Below are positions 34,960 to 43,870 of a DNA stretch of 64,000 nt, piece after piece. The DNA comes from Bog-473 sp963742035 (lineage in GTDB: Bacteria; Actinomycetota; Acidimicrobiia; Acidimicrobiales; RAAP-2). Under the pieces are notes generated by a model, which saw only the letters and a list, made by a program, of their open reading frames with translations, did no database searches and was not told where the DNA came from. Location of the stretch: positions 124,001 through 188,000 of the forward strand of contig CAVUKH010000002.1 of NCBI GenBank assembly GCA_963742035.1, read 5' to 3'. Positions within the stretch are counted from its first letter, which is position 1, and each line of letters begins with the position of its first letter. A program made the position numbers and the translations under genes.

Positions 34960-36588
34960 GTGGCAGACCGAGAGACCTGGCAGCAGCAGTTCGAGGATTC
35001 GCCACTGCGGCCGGCCCGCTTCGAGACGATGTCGGGCGTGCCCCTGGAACCGGTCTACGGCCCGGAGGGTGCGGAGTTGCCGGGCCAGTACCCCTACACG
35101 CGTGGGCCTTACGCCTCCATGTACCGGTCCCGCTTGTGGACGATGCGCCAGTTCGCTGGATTCGGAACGGCCGCCGACACCAACGGGCGCTTCAAGGAAC
35201 TGCTGCGCGCCGGCGGCGACGGGCTCTCCACGGCCTTCGACATGCCGACCCTGCTGGGCCGCGACTCCGACGATCCCTGGGCTCGGGGCGAGGTCGGACG
35301 GGCCGGCGTCGCTGTCGACACCCAGGACGACATGGAGACCCTCTTCGACGGTGTCGATCTCGGGAAGGTCTCGACATCCATGACGATCAACTCTCCGGCC
35401 GCACCGATCCTCGCCATGTACGTCGGCGTGGCCGACAAGACCGGCGTGGACCGGGCCGCCCTGTCGGGCACGCTGCAGAATGACATTTTGAAGGAGTACC
35501 AGGCCCAAAAGGAGTATGTCTTTCCGCCGCGTCCGTCCGTCCGGCTCGTCACCGACGTCATGCGGTTCTGCGCGGCGGAAATGCCGCGCTGGCACCCCGT
35601 GTCCGTCTCCGGCTATCACATTCGTGAGGCGGGTTCGACGGCCGCACAGGAGCTCGCCTTCACGCTCGCCAACGGGTTTGCCTACGTCGAGGCGGCGTTG
35701 GCGGCCGGCATGGCGGTCGACGACTTCGCACCGCGGCTCAGCTTCTTCTTTAACGCGCACAGCGACTTCTTCGAGGAGATCGCCAAGTACCGGGCGGCCC
35801 GCCGTATCTGGGCCCGCCGGATGCGTGACCACTACGGCGCCGCCGACGGACGGTCCTGCCAGCTGCGTTTTCACACGCAGACGGCGGGCGTGTCCCTCAC
35901 CGCTCAGCAACCCGAGGTGAATCTGGTCCGGGTGGCGATCGAGGCGTTGGCCGGTGTGCTGGGTGGGACCCAGAGCCTGCACACCGACTCGTTCGACGAG
36001 GCGTTGGCCCTCCCCACCGAGCACGCAGCGCGCCTGGCGTTGCGGACCCAGCAGGTCATCGCCGAGGAGACCGGGGTCGTCCACGTGGCCGACCCGCTCG
36101 GTGGCTCCTGGTTCGTTGAAGAGCTCACCGACGAGCTGGAGCGCCAAGCCGAAGAGATGTTCGCGCATCTAGCCGATGCCGGCTCGGGATCCATGCTCGA
36201 GGGAGTCTTCGCTTCCATCGACGACGGTTGGTTCGTGGGGGAGATCGCGGACGCGGCTTATGCCTTCCAGTCGAAGATCGCCAAGGACGAGTGGATCATG
36301 GTCGGGGTCAACGGCTACGTCGAGGACGACGGCGTCGCGCCGTCCACGTTGTCGATCGGCGCCGACGTCGAGACGGAGCAGCTGGAGCGACTGGCTGCCG
36401 TGAAACGCGGGAGAGACGACGACGCGGTCCGTCGTGCCCTCGCCGACCTCGCCAACGACGCAGCGGACCCGACCGTGAACCTGATGCCCGCCCTGGTCGA
36501 CGCGGCGCGCCATCGCGTAACCGTCGGCGAGTCGATGCGGGCGCTCGAGTCTGTCTTCGGGATCTACACCGAGCGCCACGTCGCCTGA
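34960..36588 (+). CDS. icmA: Acyl-CoA mutase large subunit, isobutyryl-CoA mutase-like
   Basis: 542-residue TIM-barrel subunit of a B12-dependent acyl-CoA mutase, without a B12-binding domain. The substrate-specificity pair is Phe65 (TMRQFAGFG) and Gln183 (YQAQKEYVFPP), exactly 118 residues apart, as in Phe80/Gln198 of Streptomyces isobutyryl-CoA mutase. Methylmalonyl-CoA mutase has Tyr/Arg and 2-hydroxyisobutyryl-CoA mutase Ile/Gln at these places. Predicted reaction: isobutyryl-CoA to n-butyryl-CoA, or a related branched acyl-CoA. The small B12-binding subunit and the MeaB chaperone are not in the window. Leaderless GTG start. Confidence 0.88.
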   Translation: MADRETWQQQFEDSPLRPARFETMSGVPLEPVYGPEGAELPGQYPYTRGPYASMYRSRLWTMRQFAGFGTAADTNGRFKELLRAGGDGLSTAFDMPTLLGRDSDDPWARGEVGRAGVAVDTQDDMETLFDGVDLGKVSTSMTINSPAAPILAMYVGVADKTGVDRAALSGTLQNDILKEYQAQKEYVFPPRPSVRLVTDVMRFCAAEMPRWHPVSVSGYHIREAGSTAAQELAFTLANGFAYVEAALAAGMAVDDFAPRLSFFFNAHSDFFEEIAKYRAARRIWARRMRDHYGAADGRSCQLRFHTQTAGVSLTAQQPEVNLVRVAIEALAGVLGGTQSLHTDSFDEALALPTEHAARLALRTQQVIAEETGVVHVADPLGGSWFVEELTDELERQAEEMFAHLADAGSGSMLEGVFASIDDGWFVGEIADAAYAFQSKIAKDEWIMVGVNGYVEDDGVAPSTLSIGADVETEQLERLAAVKRGRDDDAVRRALADLANDAADPTVNLMPALVDAARHRVTVGESMRALESVFGIYTERHVA

Positions 36589-36686
36589 TCCCTTCCGCGT
36601 GGGGGTCGACACTCCCGGTCCGGCGACTGCACGCTGATTCTCGGTCCTGTACAGTGGAATTCTCACCGCTGAGCAGGAGAAACAGA

Positions 36687-37073
36687 GTGACCGAAGACGA
36701 GAAGTTGGACGCCTCCAAGGCGATGCGCCGGGCGATGTTGGGTCCCGAGTACGTCGATGACCAGACGAGCGACCCCAATCCGGTCATGCGGGATTTCTCG
36801 GACTACCTCACGTCCACGGCGTGGGGCGTCTGGATCCGCGGCGGCGCCCTGAGCACACGGGACCGCAGTCTGGTGGTCCTCGCCATGACGGCAGCACTCG
36901 GCCGGATGGACGAGTTCCGCCTGCATGTCAGCGCGCGCTCGCGGACCGGGGTCACCGACGACGAGCTCGACGAGCTGCTCTTCCAGATCGCCGCCTACTG
37001 CGGTGCACCGGCCGGCGTCTCCGCCCGGCGATCGCTGCTCGCTGTCCGGGCCGAAGAGCAGAAAGAGGACTGA
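36687..37073 (+). CDS. Carboxymuconolactone decarboxylase family protein
   Basis: 128-residue AhpD/CMD-fold protein. The stretch STRDRSLVVLAMTAALGRMDEFRLHVSAR, then GVTDDELDELLFQIAAYCGAPAGVSARR, matches the CMD proton-transfer site (Glu/His and Y-G-P) rather than the CxxC of AhpD peroxidases. GTG 36687 follows AGGAGA. It lies two bases before the 3-hydroxyisobutyrate dehydrogenase-like gene, so the two are one operon. May act as a decarboxylase on a ring- or lactone-type intermediate; substrate unknown. Confidence 0.88.
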   Translation: MTEDEKLDASKAMRRAMLGPEYVDDQTSDPNPVMRDFSDYLTSTAWGVWIRGGALSTRDRSLVVLAMTAALGRMDEFRLHVSARSRTGVTDDELDELLFQIAAYCGAPAGVSARRSLLAVRAEEQKED

Positions 37074-37075
37074 CG

Positions 37076-37927
37076 GTGGCGACGGTTGGCTTCGTCGGCC
37101 TCGGCAACATGGGCAGCGTGCTGGCGGGGAATCTCGTCGGGTCCGGTCACGACATCGTCAGTCACGACGTCGCGGGACCGGGACGGAACCCGCCCGGGGC
37201 GGCCTTCGTCGACGACGTGGCCCAGGTGGCGGGTCGCGCCCACGTTGTCGTCCTGAGCCTGCCCGACGGCACGGTGTCCGAGCGGGTGGCGAGGGAGATC
37301 GCCGGCGCCGCGGTGCACGGGGTCACCACCGTGGTGGACACCTCGACCATCGGGCTCACGGCGGCCCGGGTGATCGATACCCTCCTGGCCGAGGCGGGCA
37401 TCGGCTATGTCGACGCACCGGTCTCCGGCGGAGTCGCCGGGGCCAGGGCCCGCACGCTGTCGGTCATGTACGCGGGGAAGGAGGCGGCCTGCCGTGCGGT
37501 CGAGCCGGTGCTGGCCGGCTTGAGCGACCGTCGGCGACGGGTGGGGGACCGGCCCGGCATGGCCCAGGCGCTGAAACTCGCCAACAACTTCCTCTCTGCG
37601 ACGGCGCTCGCCGCGACCAGCGAGGCCATTGCGTTCGGGCTCTCGGTCGGTCTCGACATGGCGACCATGATTGAGGTCATCGACGGGTCGAGCGGGCAGA
37701 GCGCGGCCACCAGCGACAAGTTCCCGAACCACGTGCTGACCGGTCGCTACGGCGCCGGGTTCGCCAACTCGCTGATGTCCAAGGACCTGCAGCTCTACCT
37801 CAGCGCAGCGGGGGAGGAGGGCGTGCCGTCGGAGCTGGGTCGTGTGACCGAGTCGGTGTGGGCGCACTTCGTCGCCGAAGAGCCGGGGGCGGACTTCACC
37901 CGGATCTACCCGTTCGTGGCCCGATGA
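37076..37927 (+). CDS. 3-hydroxyisobutyrate dehydrogenase family protein
   Basis: 283-residue beta-hydroxyacid dehydrogenase oxidising a 3-hydroxy acid (classically 3-hydroxyisobutyrate to methylmalonate semialdehyde) with NAD+. GFVGLGNMG at 5-13, substrate loop DAPVSGG at 113-119, catalytic Lys167 in ALKLANN. Shorter than average with a clipped C-terminus. GTG 37076, two bases after the CMD stop. Its product would be the substrate of the MMSDH-type enzyme at 13736, linking the two loci. Confidence 0.92.
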   Translation: MATVGFVGLGNMGSVLAGNLVGSGHDIVSHDVAGPGRNPPGAAFVDDVAQVAGRAHVVVLSLPDGTVSERVAREIAGAAVHGVTTVVDTSTIGLTAARVIDTLLAEAGIGYVDAPVSGGVAGARARTLSVMYAGKEAACRAVEPVLAGLSDRRRRVGDRPGMAQALKLANNFLSATALAATSEAIAFGLSVGLDMATMIEVIDGSSGQSAATSDKFPNHVLTGRYGAGFANSLMSKDLQLYLSAAGEEGVPSELGRVTESVWAHFVAEEPGADFTRIYPFVAR

Positions 37928-37987
37928 AAGGCGGAGGGCGGTCCCCGTCGCATAGCCTCCGCAGACAGCCGAATGGAGGTAGGTCCG

Positions 37988-38179
37988 ATGCGAGTTGTGG
38001 TTGATTTCGATCTGTGCGAGAGCAACGCGCTCTGCATGGGCCTGGCCCCACAGGTGTTCGAGGTCCGGGACGATGACCTCCTCTACGTCCTCGACGAGCA
38101 TCCACCCGAGGAGTTGCGCGAGCAGGTGGAGGCAGCTGTCCGCACCTGTCCGAAGAACGCCATCTCCATCGAGGACTAG
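37988..38179 (+). CDS. Small [3Fe-4S]/[4Fe-4S] ferredoxin, P450-type
   Basis: 63-residue ferredoxin, the usual partner type for actinobacterial P450s. Ligands Cys10, Cys16 and Cys54 in CESNALC ... CP; the fourth position of the CX2-X-X2C motif is Asn13, so a [3Fe-4S] cluster is likely. In mycobacteria this position varies (His, Asn, Ala and others). ATG 37988 with GGAGG upstream. No P450 is adjacent; the only one is at 2443. It may serve that enzyme in trans. Confidence 0.92.
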   Translation: MRVVVDFDLCESNALCMGLAPQVFEVRDDDLLYVLDEHPPEELREQVEAAVRTCPKNAISIED

Positions 38180-38215
38180 GACAACGAGGCCGACGATCGA
38201 CGACGGGGCGCCCTC

Positions 38216-39469
38216 CTACTGAACGGTCGTGGTACCCGGGATGTCGGTGCCGCACCAGGGCTGGCTCGAAATCGCCACGAAGGAGGTCTTCTCCGCCTTC
38301 ATGTACCAGCCGCACGACTTCGGCAGATCCTTCCCGAAGTCGTTCGTGTAGTTGATCGATTCGGGGAGCAGCCCGTTGCCGTTGTAGCTCTTGATGCTGC
38401 GCAGCGCCTTGATGACGTCGGCGTGCGAGGCGGTCGGGCCGGCCATCTGCAGGCCCTTGATCATGAGGTCGGCCCCGAGCCATGACTCGTACTGGCTGAA
38501 GGACGGGAACTCGTTGCCCGAGAAGTGGGCGTACTTGTCCAAGGCCGCCTTCATCTGCTCGGTCCCGGCGTCCGGCAGGGAGAACGGACGGAACTCGGTC
38601 TCGAAGTAGCCACCCTGCACTGCCTTCCAGGCGGGGGTGCCGATGACCTGCGAGTCATAGCCCGTCGGGAACACCATCACCTTCGGCTTCACGCCCTCTT
38701 GCTGCAGCGCCGTCGCCAGTGCGTCGTTCGAGTTGTCGTCCAGTCCGGCGTAGTAGGCATTGCAGCCCGCCTGCTTGGCCGTGAGCGCCGGCGTCGTCAT
38801 GGCGACCGAGCCGAACGGGATGGACGTGTCGAGCACCCCCGACTTGCCGCCCGCGTGCTCGAACGACAGGTTCGTGCCGATGGCGGACCGGCTCGACGAC
38901 GGCGAGATGCCGTACCCGTACGAGCAGAGGACCGTGCCGCCGTGCGCCTTCAGGAAGGCGCCGATGGCCGTGTTCACCGGGTACTTGGTGTCCAGGCTGC
39001 CTACGTCGGAGGCGAACATGTTCGTGAACCCCGGCGTGCCCCACTCCGGTCCGTCGAAGAACCCGCCGGTCACGGGCAGGCCCGCCTGCTGCGGGTACTT
39101 GTCGGCCAAGAAGAAGAGGGGACTGGTCGACACGATGCCCGCCGGGTTCTTCGAGACGGCGTCCTGGACGGCCGTGGCGATCTCCGTCGGGCTGGTCTGG
39201 TCGTCGAGGACCACGCCGTTGATCTTGTGGCCGTCGATGCCACCTTCGGCGTTCTGCATGGCGATCCGAGCGTTGAAGCCGGCCGGCGCGTTGCTGAATT
39301 CCGACGAACCTTCGCCGGTCAACGAGGTGATCATCACGAGGGTGATGGGTGAGCCCGACGCGGCGGCGCCGGCCACCCCGCCGGCCAGACTCGTGATGCC
39401 GACCCCGGCGGTGAAGGCGAGCGCCGCCAGCCCCAACCTGCCCTTGTGCCTGCCCGACGCTTTCCCCAT
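38216..39469 (-). CDS. HAAT-type ABC transporter substrate-binding protein (orphan)
   Basis: 417 residues with a Sec signal peptide (basic MGKASGRHKGR, hydrophobic LGLAALAFTAGVGITSLAGGVAGAAA, cleavage near AAASG), then ITLVMITSLTGEGS and the same fold as the 22895 protein, to which it is about half identical. No permease or ATPase gene adjoins it, so it may use the importer at 19175. ATG 39469 has GGGGAGG upstream. Two Cys in the C-terminal part (SCGWYMK, WCGTD) match a similar pair in the paralogue and may form a disulfide. Confidence 0.93.
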   Translation of the reverse strand: MGKASGRHKGRLGLAALAFTAGVGITSLAGGVAGAAASGSPITLVMITSLTGEGSSEFSNAPAGFNARIAMQNAEGGIDGHKINGVVLDDQTSPTEIATAVQDAVSKNPAGIVSTSPLFFLADKYPQQAGLPVTGGFFDGPEWGTPGFTNMFASDVGSLDTKYPVNTAIGAFLKAHGGTVLCSYGYGISPSSSRSAIGTNLSFEHAGGKSGVLDTSIPFGSVAMTTPALTAKQAGCNAYYAGLDDNSNDALATALQQEGVKPKVMVFPTGYDSQVIGTPAWKAVQGGYFETEFRPFSLPDAGTEQMKAALDKYAHFSGNEFPSFSQYESWLGADLMIKGLQMAGPTASHADVIKALRSIKSYNGNGLLPESINYTNDFGKDLPKSCGWYMKAEKTSFVAISSQPWCGTDIPGTTTVQ

Positions 39470-39495
39470 TGCTGATTCCTCCCCAGGAAGTGCCA

Positions 39496-39512
39496 CCCGA
39501 TGCCGAATCGGG
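39496..39512 (-). other. Hairpin in leader of binding-protein gene
   Basis: CCCGAT, GCCGA, ATCGGG is a perfect 6-bp inverted repeat with a 5-base loop, between a TAGGGT (-10-like, minus strand) and the start codon of the binding-protein gene. May be a short mRNA stem or a protein site. Confidence 0.3.
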
Positions 39513-39548
39513 ACCCTAGGCATACACGCCCTGAGCGGTCCATGTCGG

Positions 39549-40268
39549 TCAGCCCCTTGCGACCTGGACCAACGCGTGCGTCACTTTCTCGGGCTCGGTG
39601 ATCATCAGGTCGTGGCCGGTGTCGATGTCCCAGAGCCGGCCTTCGGCGCGGGCCTGCGTCATGAGCGCAGGGTCGCGGGTGGCCAGTGTCGAGGTGCAGA
39701 CGATGTGGTACTGCGGAATGGCCCACAATGCGGCCTCGTTTGTCAGCTCGAGCGGCTGTTCGAAGCACTGCCAGGGGTGCGCGGTGAGGCGTTCGGACAT
39801 CCAGGCCAGGTCGTCCGGGTCCGTCACCCCGTAGAGCAGGCCGGCGTCGGGCGCCGGGAGGAGGACGAGCTCCAGGCCGTCCACCACCTCGCCGAAGGGG
39901 CGGACCGCATTGATGACGGGACCGGCGACGTCGGCCAGCGACTGCCCGTTGACGGGATTGGCGGCATCGAGGAAGACCAGGCGCCCCACCCGCTCGGGTA
40001 CCCGGTCGGCCGCGCCCGTGATCACCATGCCGCCGTAGCTGTGACCGACCAGAATGACGTCAGAGAGGTCCTCGAAGTAGAGGACGGCAGCAATGTCCTC
40101 GATGTGCCGGTGCAGGTCCACCTCAGCGTTCAGCAGATGGGCCCGCTCGCCCAGGCCGGTCATGGTCGGGGTGTACACCACGTGCCCCTCGGCCTGCAGG
40201 AGGCGGGCTACCCGCTGATAGCACCAGCCTCCGTGACCGCCACCGTGCACGAGCACGTAGGTCGCCAT
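39549..40268 (-). CDS. Alpha/beta hydrolase (salicylate esterase-like)
   Basis: 239-residue alpha/beta hydrolase of the plant-hydroxynitrile lyase/methylesterase-like group common in bacteria. HGGGHGGWCY at 8-17 forms the oxyanion region, nucleophile Ser77 in VGHSYGG, and the late His is in DTGHDLMIT. Esterase activity on small aromatic or plant-type esters is plausible. ATG 40268 with GGAG upstream. It stands between the orphan binding protein and the GH2 operon; regulation unclear. Confidence 0.88.
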   Translation of the reverse strand: MATYVLVHGGGHGGWCYQRVARLLQAEGHVVYTPTMTGLGERAHLLNAEVDLHRHIEDIAAVLYFEDLSDVILVGHSYGGMVITGAADRVPERVGRLVFLDAANPVNGQSLADVAGPVINAVRPFGEVVDGLELVLLPAPDAGLLYGVTDPDDLAWMSERLTAHPWQCFEQPLELTNEAALWAIPQYHIVCTSTLATRDPALMTQARAEGRLWDIDTGHDLMITEPEKVTHALVQVARG

Positions 40269-40373
40269 CGGGCTCCTCTCCCGCGCCGCCGTGCGGACGG
40301 CGCTGTCGGGTCAAGGTAACACCGCCGTTCGCCCTCCAACCCGTGGGTTCGTGGCGAGGGCCCCCAGGGTAAT

Positions 40374-40386
40374 GGTAGCGATAACA
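40374..40386. promoter_or_regulatory. LacI-type operator 2, before GH2/gal operon
   Basis: ATGGTAGCGATAACATC (40372-40388) is the second copy of the ATGRKAGCGWTAWCA motif. It ends about 15 bases before the GH2 start and overlaps TAACAT, a possible -10. Expected repressor: the LacI at 45877, whose gene lies at the far end of the convergent xyl operon. Confidence 0.5.
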
Positions 40387-40402
40387 TCCCAGGTGACATA
40401 GG

Positions 40403-42868
40403 ATGCGACCCATGCGCCGTATCCCTTTCAACGATGGCTGGACGGTCGGCACCAAGGCCAACTCCTTCGCGGAGTTGATTGCCGGATCGGGATCGGAGTC
40501 GGAGTCGGTGACCCTGCCCCACGACGCCATGATCGGCACGGAGCGATCGCCCGCCGGGCGCGCGGCGACCGCCTACTTCCCGAGCGGGAACTGGGAGTAC
40601 AAGAAGTCGTTCGGACCCTCGGCCAGCGAGGGGAGTGCCGTCTTCCTCGAGTTCGAGGGCGTGTACCGCGACGCGCGGGTGCGTGTGAACGACACCCTGG
40701 TCGCGTACCGTCCCGGTGGTTATTCCGGCTTCACCGCCCAGATCGACCATCTGCTGCGATTCGGGGAGCCGAACGAGATCAAGGTCGAGGCACGGGCCCA
40801 TGACGACAGCCGGTGGTATTCCGGCGGGGGCGTCTACCGCAACGTCTGGCTGCTCCAGGGTGGGCGGGTCCACCTGGTGCCCGGTGGCCTGCAGTTGGTC
40901 ACGCCCGAGATCGACGAGGACGTGGCCGTCGTGGGCGTGAGTGCCGAAGTGCGCAACCAGGCCACCGGAACGTCGAGCGCCGTCCTGCGCCTGGACCTGC
41001 TCGACGCCGACGGGACGGTCGTGGCGGGAGCCGAGGCACCGGTCACCACCGTGCCGGGCGATGTCCTGACGGCCCGGCAACGGCTCAGCGTCCCGAGGCC
41101 GCGCCGCTGGGGTCCGGACGATCCCTACCTCTACGTGTGCCGGGCGACCCTGTTGGACGGCGGCGAGGTGATCGACGAGGAGTCGACGACGTTTGGCATC
41201 CGGTCCATGACGGTCGACCCGATCAGGGGTCTGCGCATCAACGGGGAGCCCGTCCTGCTCCGTGGCGCCTGTGTGCACCACGACAACGGCCCGCTCGGTG
41301 CGGCCACGATCCGCCGTGCCGAGGAGCGTCGGGTCGAGCTGCTCAAGGAGGCCGGTTTCAATGCGATCAGGAGCGCGCACAACCCCTTGAGCGTGCCGAT
41401 GCTCGAGGCCTGTGACCGCCTCGGAGTATTTGTGATGGACGAGACCTTCGACATGTGGACGCAACCGAAGAGCGAGCACGACTACGCGCTGCGCTTTCCC
41501 GACTGGTGGGAGGCCGACGTGGAGGCCATGGTGCGCAAGGACCACAACCACCCGAGCGTGATCCTCTACAGCATCGGCAACGAGGTCCCCGAGGCGGGGA
41601 CGCCAATGGGTGCGCGCGTCGGTCGGGCCTTGGCGGAGAAGATCCGGTCCCTCGACTCGACGCGGTTCGTCACCGAGGCCGTCAGTGGGCTCCTGGTCGG
41701 CGGGGCCGAGCTGTTCGCCCAGCTGGCCGACGGCCGTCGGCGCTCCGCCGAGGAAGAGCCGGACGAGAAGACCGGCGTCAACACCGCCATGACGCAGATC
41801 GCCGATCGGCTGAACGAACTCATGAACGCCCCGGTCGTGGCCAAGAACTCGGCGCAGACCGCCTCCTATCTCGATGTCGTCGGGTACAACTACATGGAGA
41901 CGCGCCTCGGTACCGACGGCGAGCTCTATCCGAACCGGGTGATCGTGGGGAGCGAGACGCACCCCGCGGCCATCGACACGGGCTGGGCGGCGGTCCGCCG
42001 GCACCCGCACGTGATCGGCGACTTCACCTGGACTGGGTGGGACTACCTCGGCGAGGCCGGGATCGGACGCACCGTCTACGACCAGCCGGACGGAGCGGTC
42101 GGGATCCAGTCATTCCTCGGCCCGTACCCGTGGCGCACGGCGTGGTGCGGGGACATCGACATCACCGGACAGCGCCGCCCCCAGTCGTACTACCGAGAGA
42201 TCGTGTTCGGACTGCGGGCCGCCCCCTACCCGGCCGTGCAGCGGCCAGAGCACCACGGGGCGGCCGGTGCCGGGACGCCCTGGTCCTGGACCGACGTGGT
42301 CTCGAGCTGGAGCTGGCCCGGATACGAGGGCGCGCCGGTCACGGTCGAGGTCTACGCCGACGCGGACGAGGTCGAGCTGCTGGTGAACGGCCGCTCTGTC
42401 GGCCGGCAGCCCAGCGGCGAGAAGCAGCGCTTCCGGTCGACGTTCGAGACGACCTACGAGCCGGGCCTGCTGGAGGCCGTCTCGTGGCGGGACGGGATCG
42501 AAATTGGCCGCGCGGCGATCCGTTCGGCCGCCGGGCCGGTGCTGCTTCGGGCCGCCAGCGATCGGGCCGTGATCGCCGCCGACCCTGAAGACCTGGCTTT
42601 CGTGAGCCTCAGCCTGGTGGACGCCGCCGGCGTGCTTCACGTGTCCTGCGACCGGGAGGTTGCGGTCGAGGTCGACGGACCGGGGGTAGTGCAGGGCCTG
42701 GGGAGCGCCAATCCCGCCACCGAGGAGATGTTCACCGGGTCGCGCTGTTCCACGTTCGGCGGTCGCGCCCTGGCCATCGTCCGTCCGACGGGCCCGGGGC
42801 GGATCACCCTCCACGCCACGGCGGAAGGGTGCGAGCCGCAGCAGGTCGAGATCGATGCGCGTGTCTGA
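40403..42868 (+). CDS. GH2 family beta-galactosidase
   Basis: 821-residue GH2 enzyme: jelly-roll N-terminal domain, immunoglobulin-like domain, TIM barrel and C-terminal beta domains. Acid/base Glu394 (SIGNE), nucleophile Glu518 (GSETHP), barrel signature GFNAIRSAHNP at 318-328. Length and the SWSWPGYEG C-terminal part fit the beta-galactosidase branch. The neighbouring GalT- and GHMP-kinase genes support a galactose or arabinose product. No signal peptide. ATG 40403; an in-frame ATG at 40412 is an alternative start. Confidence 0.92.
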   Translation: MRPMRRIPFNDGWTVGTKANSFAELIAGSGSESESVTLPHDAMIGTERSPAGRAATAYFPSGNWEYKKSFGPSASEGSAVFLEFEGVYRDARVRVNDTLVAYRPGGYSGFTAQIDHLLRFGEPNEIKVEARAHDDSRWYSGGGVYRNVWLLQGGRVHLVPGGLQLVTPEIDEDVAVVGVSAEVRNQATGTSSAVLRLDLLDADGTVVAGAEAPVTTVPGDVLTARQRLSVPRPRRWGPDDPYLYVCRATLLDGGEVIDEESTTFGIRSMTVDPIRGLRINGEPVLLRGACVHHDNGPLGAATIRRAEERRVELLKEAGFNAIRSAHNPLSVPMLEACDRLGVFVMDETFDMWTQPKSEHDYALRFPDWWEADVEAMVRKDHNHPSVILYSIGNEVPEAGTPMGARVGRALAEKIRSLDSTRFVTEAVSGLLVGGAELFAQLADGRRRSAEEEPDEKTGVNTAMTQIADRLNELMNAPVVAKNSAQTASYLDVVGYNYMETRLGTDGELYPNRVIVGSETHPAAIDTGWAAVRRHPHVIGDFTWTGWDYLGEAGIGRTVYDQPDGAVGIQSFLGPYPWRTAWCGDIDITGQRRPQSYYREIVFGLRAAPYPAVQRPEHHGAAGAGTPWSWTDVVSSWSWPGYEGAPVTVEVYADADEVELLVNGRSVGRQPSGEKQRFRSTFETTYEPGLLEAVSWRDGIEIGRAAIRSAAGPVLLRAASDRAVIAADPEDLAFVSLSLVDAAGVLHVSCDREVAVEVDGPGVVQGLGSANPATEEMFTGSRCSTFGGRALAIVRPTGPGRITLHATAEGCEPQQVEIDARV

Positions 42869-42880
42869 GTCAGGAGTGGC

Positions 42881-43870
42881 GTGCTCATGACGTGGGAACT
42901 GCGCTGGCACCCGTTCCGCGGCCAGTGGGTCCTCTTCACGTCGCACCGCGACGCCCGCCCCTGGATCGGTGAGATCGTCGCCCCTGAGGAGCCTCCGGTG
43001 CCCGAGGAGAACGCTCTGGCCCCTCTCGGTCGCCGTCTGCACGGGACGAATCCCGACTACCGGGGCGTGTACGTGTTCACCAACGACCTGCCGGTGTTCT
43101 CACCGGATGCGCCGGAGCCCGGGCCCGGTGACGACGTCTACCGGACGCGCCGTGCCCTCGGCACCGCCGAGGTCGTCTGCTACCACCACGATCCCAACCG
43201 CTCCATGGCCGATCTCACGGACGACGAGATGGCAGCCATCGTGACCACCTGGCGCGATCGCACCCGCGCGCTGCAGGCATCCGACGGCGTGGCGCACGTC
43301 CTGATCTTCGAGAACCGAGGGGCGATGGTGGGCACCTCGAACCCTCACCCGCACTGCCAGATTTATGCGGGCTCGATGGTCTACGCCACCATGGATCGTG
43401 AAGCCGAGGTCGCGTGCGAGCACCACCGCCGCACGGGACGCCCGATACTGGCGGAGGTGGTCGAGCGGGAGCTGAAGGGCCCCCGCGTCATCAGTGCAGG
43501 CGAGCATTTCTTCGCCTGTGTGCCCTGGTTCGCGCAGTACGCCTACGAAGTACACGTCCTGCCTCGCCGGCCGGTGCCGTCGTTGGTGGACCTGGACGAG
43601 GAGCAGTGCCGGTCACTCGGGCTCGTCCTGCGCGACGTGGTGCGGCGTTACGACGCCTTGTGGGGATTTCGGCTGCCCTACGTCCTGGCGGTCCATCAGG
43701 CTCCCGTCGGTGAGCATCCGCACTACCCGTTCCATCTCGAACTCCACCCGCCCCTGCGAGCCCCCGGCCTGCGCAAGCACCTGGCAGGCCCCGAGGTGGG
43801 CGGAGGCTCCATGACCAACGAGACCGACCCCGACCGCAAGGCCATGGAGCTCCGTGCCGCCCTCGTCTGA
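42881..43870 (+). CDS. galT: Galactose-1-phosphate uridylyltransferase-like
   Basis: About 329 residues. HIT-superfamily transferase; the active site TSNPHPHCQ carries the His-Pro-His-x-Gln nucleophile motif. HRDARPW and NPDYRGVYVFTND match GalT. The N-terminal CxxC zinc ligands of E. coli GalT are missing: the segment reads NALAPLGRR. Would exchange UMP between UDP-glucose and a sugar-1-phosphate. Start GTG 42881 or ATG 42887, both behind AGGAG. Overlaps the next gene by 17 bases. Works with the kinase two genes downstream. Confidence 0.9.
   Translation: MLMTWELRWHPFRGQWVLFTSHRDARPWIGEIVAPEEPPVPEENALAPLGRRLHGTNPDYRGVYVFTNDLPVFSPDAPEPGPGDDVYRTRRALGTAEVVCYHHDPNRSMADLTDDEMAAIVTTWRDRTRALQASDGVAHVLIFENRGAMVGTSNPHPHCQIYAGSMVYATMDREAEVACEHHRRTGRPILAEVVERELKGPRVISAGEHFFACVPWFAQYAYEVHVLPRRPVPSLVDLDEEQCRSLGLVLRDVVRRYDALWGFRLPYVLAVHQAPVGEHPHYPFHLELHPPLRAPGLRKHLAGPEVGGGSMTNETDPDRKAMELRAALV

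Noticed and set aside
34960..36588. Calling the mutase methylmalonyl-CoA mutase
   Set aside because: The residues at the two substrate-discriminating positions are Phe and Gln, not Tyr and Arg.
40208..42010. A 600-codon frame antisense to the GH2 beta-galactosidase
   Set aside because: Shadow frame over a clear GH2 gene; no ribosome site or domain.
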